Notes under the pieces: model-generated | What the model was told of the DNA's origin: nothing | The model's input: the letters and a program-made list of their open reading frames with translations, nothing else | Databases searched by the model: none | DNA from: Fennellomyces sp. T-0311 | Lineage: Eukaryota > Mucoromycota > Mucoromycetes > Mucorales > Lichtheimiaceae | Reading direction: 5' to 3' | Length of the DNA stretch: 64,000 nucleotides | Assembly (NCBI GenBank): GCA_025266875.1 | Contig: JALLLT010000034.1 | Coordinates: 310,001 to 374,000 of the forward strand | Made by a program: the position numbers and the translations under genes | In this document: piece after piece, positions 58,993 to 64,000 of the stretch | Position numbering within the stretch: position 1 is the stretch's first letter | Layout of the letters: each line of letters opens with the position of its first letter

Positions 58993-60794
58993 ATGACCGA
59001 CTCGAAAACCGAGTACGATTCTGGCACAATGACCAAAGAGGAAATGGTTGACATTTCTTCTTTGAAGCACATGTCTGAAGAGGAAGAAAATGCTGTGGCA
59101 TATTCTGCCGAGGAACGTCGTCTTGTTCGCAAACTCGATTACATCTACGTTATGCCATTCGTTGCTGTCCTTAACTTTCTGCAGGTGAATAACGCATATA
59201 CTTTTTTCAGGAGAAACGAAAAAAGTGAATTAACTCGCCACCAATAAATTTTAGTTTTTTGACAAATCTGCGCTGAATTACTCCAGTGTACTCGGTATCA
59301 AAGAAGATACTGGCGTCACTGACTCGCAGTACAGCTGGCTTGGTTCCATCTTTTATTTGGGATATTTACTTTACCAGGTATAGTTAATCAAGATAAAAAG
59401 ATGAGATCGATATTTACTAACCTTTTTAAACCATCATTCAGGGTCCAAATGCCATTTTAATCCAACGTGTGCCACTGACAAAGTACATCTCTATCTTGAT
59501 TATCTTATGGGGTCTTGTACTTACTGTCACTTCCGAGGGCAAGAATTTCTCGCAATTGGTAAGAGAAACGAACCACTTAGCAATGGTTAAATTAGCGCAT
59601 CGACTGATGTACTTTTTGTGTAGGCTGCTCTTCGTTTCCTTTTGGGTTTCTTTGAGGCCGGTATCTACCCCTGCTGTATCATGCTAATTAGTACGCTGTA
59701 CCGTCGTCGTGAACAAGCAGGTCGTCTCGGTGTCGTGTACATTTGTAATGGCGTTGCCATGGCTGTCGGTGGTCTCATTGGCTATGGTATTGGTAACATG
59801 AACGACATTGGCAACAAGTCCCCTTGGCAATGGTTAGTTTTTGCCGAGTAAACAATAAGAACATGGACTAACTAAAAAAAATTAGGATCATGATCATTCT
59901 CGGCGCCATCACGGTATTTTTCGGCCTCATCTGCTTTTTCCTCATGGTGGATGATCCTCGTTCACGTTTTCTCCGGCTCACACCGGCGCAAAAGCAAATT
60001 GTTGAACTTCGTTTGCAAGATAATGCAGTTGTTCGAACCAAGCAGATCAAGATTGCACACATGTTTGAAGCACTCCGAGAGCCACGATTTTACTGTTTCT
60101 TTTTCACGTCGCTTCTGGTCAACTTTCAAAACGGTGCAATGAACACGTTCAGTTCCCTGATCACAAAAGGTTTCGGCTTTTCGGTAAGCTCCGCGATGAA
60201 TGTATATTCCTTAAAAGACAATTTTTGACTAAATATGTGCAAACGTTTCAGAGCTTGCATGCGATTTTACTCAGCATTCCATCTGGTGTGGCTGATTGTA
60301 TTTTTATTATTGTCGCGGTCTGGGCAAACCGCCGCTACGGTCATACGATTTACCTGTCCTGCGTTTTCCTGGTGATCGCCATCATCGGTCTTATTTTATT
60401 GGTGGCCATTCCCAAACCTCAAGTCAAGCTCGTGGGATTGTACTTGTCTTGGTCTTATTGTGCTTCCTATACCCTGCTTTTGGTATGCGTTGCCAACAAC
60501 GTCTCAGGTTATACCAAGAAAATTTTCTACAGTAGTGGAATTATTGTTGGTTATACCGTGGGTAACTTTGTCGGGCCTTTGCTTATGGTCTCATGGCAAG
60601 CCCCATTATACCTCGGTGGAATGATTGGCTGCATGGGCGCCAATCTCGTGTGCATATTTTTGTTGCTTATTGCTCGCTATACCATGGCCAAGGTCAACAA
60701 TGTACGTCTTCAAGCAGATAATAAGGATGCTCCGCCTCCAGGCACCGATGATCTGACGGATCAAGAAGATACCAGATTTATTTACCGCCTTTAA
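58993..60794 (+). CDS. MFS transporter, Dal5-like anion:cation symporter (copy 1)
   Basis: Plasma-membrane permease of the major facilitator superfamily, of the fungal Dal5/Tna1/Seo1-type group that takes up organic anions such as allantoate, nicotinate or pantothenate. Exons 58993-59184, 59255-59377, 59442-59558, 59624-59832, 59886-60183 and 60252-60794 join into 493 residues with about 12 membrane segments. Seen: an acidic cytosolic N-terminus followed by RRLVRKLDYIYVMPFVAVLNFLQ-type first helix with FFDKSALNYSS, the family hallmark; GFFEAGIYP; LYRRREQAGRLG (loop 2-3 motif); and SGYTKKIFYSSGII near the end. The C-terminal DDLTDQEDTRFIYRL matches that of copy 2. Substrate cannot be predicted. 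Confidence 0.92.
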
Positions 60795-61655
60795 TCCCTA
60801 CATTTCGTATTATACACAAAAATAAATAACTATGCTAATATCTTTTTACCATCTCCTCCTTCATTGTTGGAATCGAAAAAAAAAATAAAAATTGTCACAC
60901 AAAGGCAGGGGCCTTGCATATGTTTATTTTAGGACGTGGTGTGCTTTCTCGAAAATTTTTTGTATATTCCTGCATGTCGTACAATAGCAGACGGATAGAT
61001 CGTCATTGCATCACCGCCATGTTTCCCTCCCTCTTTCCAAGGTGTCCACGTTACTACACGAGCCCCTTGCAGGAACGTTTTCTTCCTTCCCAGTTGAAAC
61101 TCCTTAAATATGCATCCTGTTGTATAGTTTTTCATTTCCAGAATGCAAATCGGATGTTTGAAGGGCATACTGCGCTTGTGTAACCTATCTAACACACTTT
61201 TTGCCCGGAACGGAGTTTTGACTACATCTGCCCCTTGACATATTCGGTTAATATCCAATATACACCATTCCATGTTACGGTTCCATGGCACCATGTTGAA
61301 CTGGTTTCCAAGGAGATGTTGTTATTTCATTATAATGGATGAGGGGAAAAGGGTCCAGGTTGCAAAGAAAGGGGAATAGAAACAAAAGGGGAAAGAGTGG
61401 GGGAAAATCTACCCTTGGAGATGCAAAGGACACATGGCGAATGTTTTTCTTTGAAACGCCGGTAACCAAACGCATTAACTGTGTATATATCCAATGTGCT
61501 CCCAACGAACCATTCGGCTTTTTCTTTTGTTTCCTTTTCTCCCTTTCCTTCCCGCTTTCTCTTTTAGTGTGCGAGAAATTTCTCTTTTTCAAAAGCACTC
61601 TTTCCTCTTCTTATTCCCTTTAACTAAACGAAAGGGTTAAAAAGAAAAAAAAAGC
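60795..61655. other. Intergenic region between the tandem MFS genes
   Basis: 860 bp, with a TTTTCTTTTGTTTCC-type pyrimidine-rich tract at about 61515-61570 just upstream of the second MFS gene, typical of fungal promoters. Open frames here show no domain. Confidence 0.5.
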
Positions 61656-63558
61656 ATGTACAATCCGAGGATATCAACAGATGCGCCAAATAACGACATG
61701 GTCGAGAAGCAATCGAGTCAATCACTCTACGGCCGACACGACTATACCCATGATTATGCATCGTCTCATTACGAACATTCGTTAGGCTACAGTGAAGATG
61801 ACCAGCCCATGTCAACAGAAGAGCGTGCCCTAGTCCGAAAAATCGACTTTTTCGTTATGCCTATCATCTGCACCATTAACCTGTTACAGGTACAAAAAGA
61901 TCGATCAACCCGTACTACCGGTGCACGAAATCTGATTTCGTTTTTTTTCTACACTCTTTTTAGTTTATTGACAAATCCACAATCAACTATGCTGCGGTCA
62001 TGGGATTTAAAGAAGATCTTAATCTCGTAGGAAACCAGTACAGCTTACTCGGTTCAATCTTTTATTTGGGATATCTGTTATTTCAAGTAAGACATTTTTC
62101 GTTCTCGTGTTCAAATCTGCAGGTTTCGCTGACTCTCAATTATTTTAGTTTCCCAATAACTACTTTCTTCAACGCTTTCCTATCGGACGATACATTGGCA
62201 CCATTGTATTCATCTGGGGTGCCGTATTAGCATGCACTTCTACGGGCACCAACTTTTCGCAAATGGCAGCTTTGAGATTTTTGCTCGGCTTTTTTGAAGC
62301 GGGCATCTATCCGTACGTCATAATTTTTTTTGTAAAATTTGTGAGAAAATTTTCGCTGAAACATGAGAATTAGGTGCTTGACGCTTTTGGTAAGCACATT
62401 TTATCGTCGTCACGAACAAGCAGCGCGCCTCGGTACGTGTTTAGCAACCTTATACGTAAATTCCATTATATATGCTCATTGCGGCTTGTTTAGGTGCCTT
62501 TTGGCTTTGCAATGGTATCGCCTTGGTTGTCGGTGGCTTGATCAGCTATGGTATTGGCAGAATGACCAATACTCATGGTCTTGCCAATTGGCAATGGTAA
62601 CAAGCTATTATTTTCATAAAAAAATAATATCACCAAATTAACCACATTTTATTTTGATAGGATTATGATCATTCTTGGCGTCATCACTTCCGCCGTGGGT
62701 GTATTCAGCTTTTTCTTTTTGATCGACAATCCGAAATCCAAAGCACTCAACTTGAACGCCGAGCAAGAAATTCTAGTTGAAGAACGTACACGTGATAATG
62801 CTGTCGTCCGCACAACCACTATCAAACGCGATCAAATCATAGAAGCACTAAAGGAAGTCCGATTCTGGTGTTTCTGCATCGCATGTTTGTTGATCAATCT
62901 GCAAAACGGTGCCATGACAATCTACAACGCTCAGATCACCGAAGGTTTCGGATTTACAGTAAGTTTCTGATTACGTAAACAAGTGATCATACTATTGACC
63001 TATTTTCTTCCTTTGCAGGGTCTGGATTCGATTCTTTTAACGGTCGGTGCTGGCGGATCTACAGTATTGTTTATCGTCTTGGGTGTGTACTGTGTCAACA
63101 AGACGCATCAAACGCTTTATACGGCTTGCGGTCTGATGACCATCGACATTATCGGCTTAATCTTGTTGATCGTAATTCCCACACCCAAAGTCAAATTGAT
63201 CGGCTTTTATCTCGCTTGGTCATACTGCGCTGCCTACGTCTTGCTCGTCACCTCCATCTCCAACAATGTGTCTGGTTACACAAAGAAGATCTTTTACAAC
63301 GGCCTGCTCATGGTCTTTTACACGCTCGGCAACTTTTGCGGCCCCTTGATGATGGTCAGTACTCAAGCCCCGACTTACATTGGTGGTATGATTGGATATA
63401 TATGCGCCAACGTTGTTGTTGTTATCCTCTTGCTTGTTGCCCGCTGGCGAATGAGTGTTGTCAACACCAGGCGCATGGCGAAACCATCCTCAATACTCAC
63501 CAATGTAGAGGATGATCTCAGTGATGTTCAAGACACCAACTTTCTCTACAGATTATAA
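61656..63558 (+). CDS. MFS transporter, Dal5-like anion:cation symporter (copy 2)
   Basis: Tandem paralog of the MFS gene at 58993, about 0.86 kb downstream in the same direction. Exons 61656-61889, 61964-62086, 62149-62312, 62374-62432, 62494-62596, 62661-62958 and 63019-63558 join into 506 residues. It shares the FIDKSTINYAAVMG first-loop hallmark, GFFEAGIYP, FYRRHEQAARLG, SGYTKKIFYNG and the C-terminal DDLSDVQDTNFLYRL. The N-terminal tail is longer and His/Tyr-rich (DYTHDYASSHYEHS). Four introns match positions in copy 1; the intron after FSQ is absent, and two others (after IYP and after RLG) are present only here. Both copies look intact, so they may differ in substrate or expression. 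Confidence 0.92.
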
Positions 63559-63759
63559 ATCCACAATATTCCCCACCCTTCTCGACCCCCCACTCCTACC
63601 AGCTTTTTATTTCGCATGTACAACAATTTCTAGATAATCGCTTACTAAATAATCCCGAACTTCCCCATAGATTGTGTGTGTATTCCCGGTCCCATGTTTT
63701 ATATATGGAAAAAAATATATAAATATTTATTACGAAATAAAATAGCGAAATGCATTACG

Positions 63760-64000
63760 TTAAATTGAAAAGTTCAGCATGGGCTGGTAGATTTGTTGTC
63801 GAGGTGTACTAGGTCCGTCATCATCATACCCGTCTTCCAGTGCTGGAATCGTAATATTTTCAATCCGTGGTAAAGATGCTGTGGAAGATGTGGGTGAAGG
63901 CGGTCCCGATGTAGATGAAAAGTATACGGACGATTCGCTGTCGTCCACAGTGCTTGCGCGTGATTCTGGTCTGGATATATCGTATCTTGACTGCTCATCT
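63760..64000 (-). CDS. C-terminal end of an unknown Ser/Pro-rich protein (partial)
   Basis: A minus-strand frame runs from the window edge to a TAA at 63760, giving at least 79 residues. It is rich in Ser, Thr, Pro and Asp (SSTSGPPSPTSSTASLPRIE, then YDDDGPSTPRQQ) and ends MLNFSI. SP and TP sites suggest phosphorylation of a flexible tail. The rest of the gene lies beyond the window, so no family can be named. Confidence 0.5.
   Translation of the reverse strand, partial: DEQSRYDISRPESRASTVDDSESSVYFSSTSGPPSPTSSTASLPRIENITIPALEDGYDDDGPSTPRQQIYQPMLNFSI

Noticed and set aside
1..64000. CRISPR array or bacterial-type operon
   Set aside because: No regularly spaced direct repeats were seen, and the genes are spliced and eukaryotic.

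Overview
The window looks like nuclear DNA of a filamentous fungus, most likely Mucoromycota (Mucorales-like). The reasons are many short introns (about 50-75 nt, GT..AG, often with a CTAAC/CTAAT branch point), AT-rich intergenic DNA, and gene families typical of that group: kelch membrane proteins, F-box/LRR proteins (one with a TPR head), HET-like relics and eukaryotic TnpB/Fanzor genes. This placement is inference from gene content; no marker gene was compared. All exon models were built by hand from frame continuity and splice signals.

Layout. 1-16 kb: two paralogous AAAP amino-acid transporters (3050-4564 and 14097-15587) enclose a transposase relic, an F-box/LRR gene (5561-7504) and a kelch membrane protein (8764-12211) whose signal-peptide codons are split by a MITE. 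16-27 kb: an adenylation-carrier-reductase (NRPS-like) enzyme (16292-19535), two solo LTRs, a decayed copy of an NADP-dependent oxidoreductase and its intact paralog (25477-26654), plus a HET-like pseudogene. 27-35 kb: a frameshifted unknown gene, a ruined TPR/F-box/LRR gene, MITE relics and a PPxY-containing single-pass membrane protein. 35-49 kb, the conserved housekeeping block: APC2 (35296-38183), an Ssd1-type RNB protein (42856-46876), a CCCH/RWD-like protein (47114-47822) and a mitochondrial uS3-like ribosomal protein (47949-48734). 49-57 kb: a decayed F-box/LRR gene and a very large Fanzor (eukaryotic TnpB-like, RNA-guided nuclease family) gene on the minus strand (52767-57073). 58-64 kb: a tandem pair of Dal5-type MFS transporters and the 3' end of a further gene.

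The most notable item is the Fanzor gene. Five exons join in frame; RuvC-I Asp, the DEY/NEY-type Glu, a four-cysteine zinc ribbon and RuvC-III Asp are all present, with a lysine-rich likely nuclear localisation signal. A single in-frame TAG (53719-53721) lies upstream of the RuvC half. It is either a recently killed gene, a gene with a missed tiny intron, or a sequence error.

Second is the accessory dynamics. There are at least three small non-autonomous element families, two solo LTRs with intact target-site duplications, and several duplicated genes, of which one copy is usually decayed. The neighbourhoods between conserved genes are therefore a graveyard of F-box/LRR, HET-like, oxidoreductase and transposase copies.
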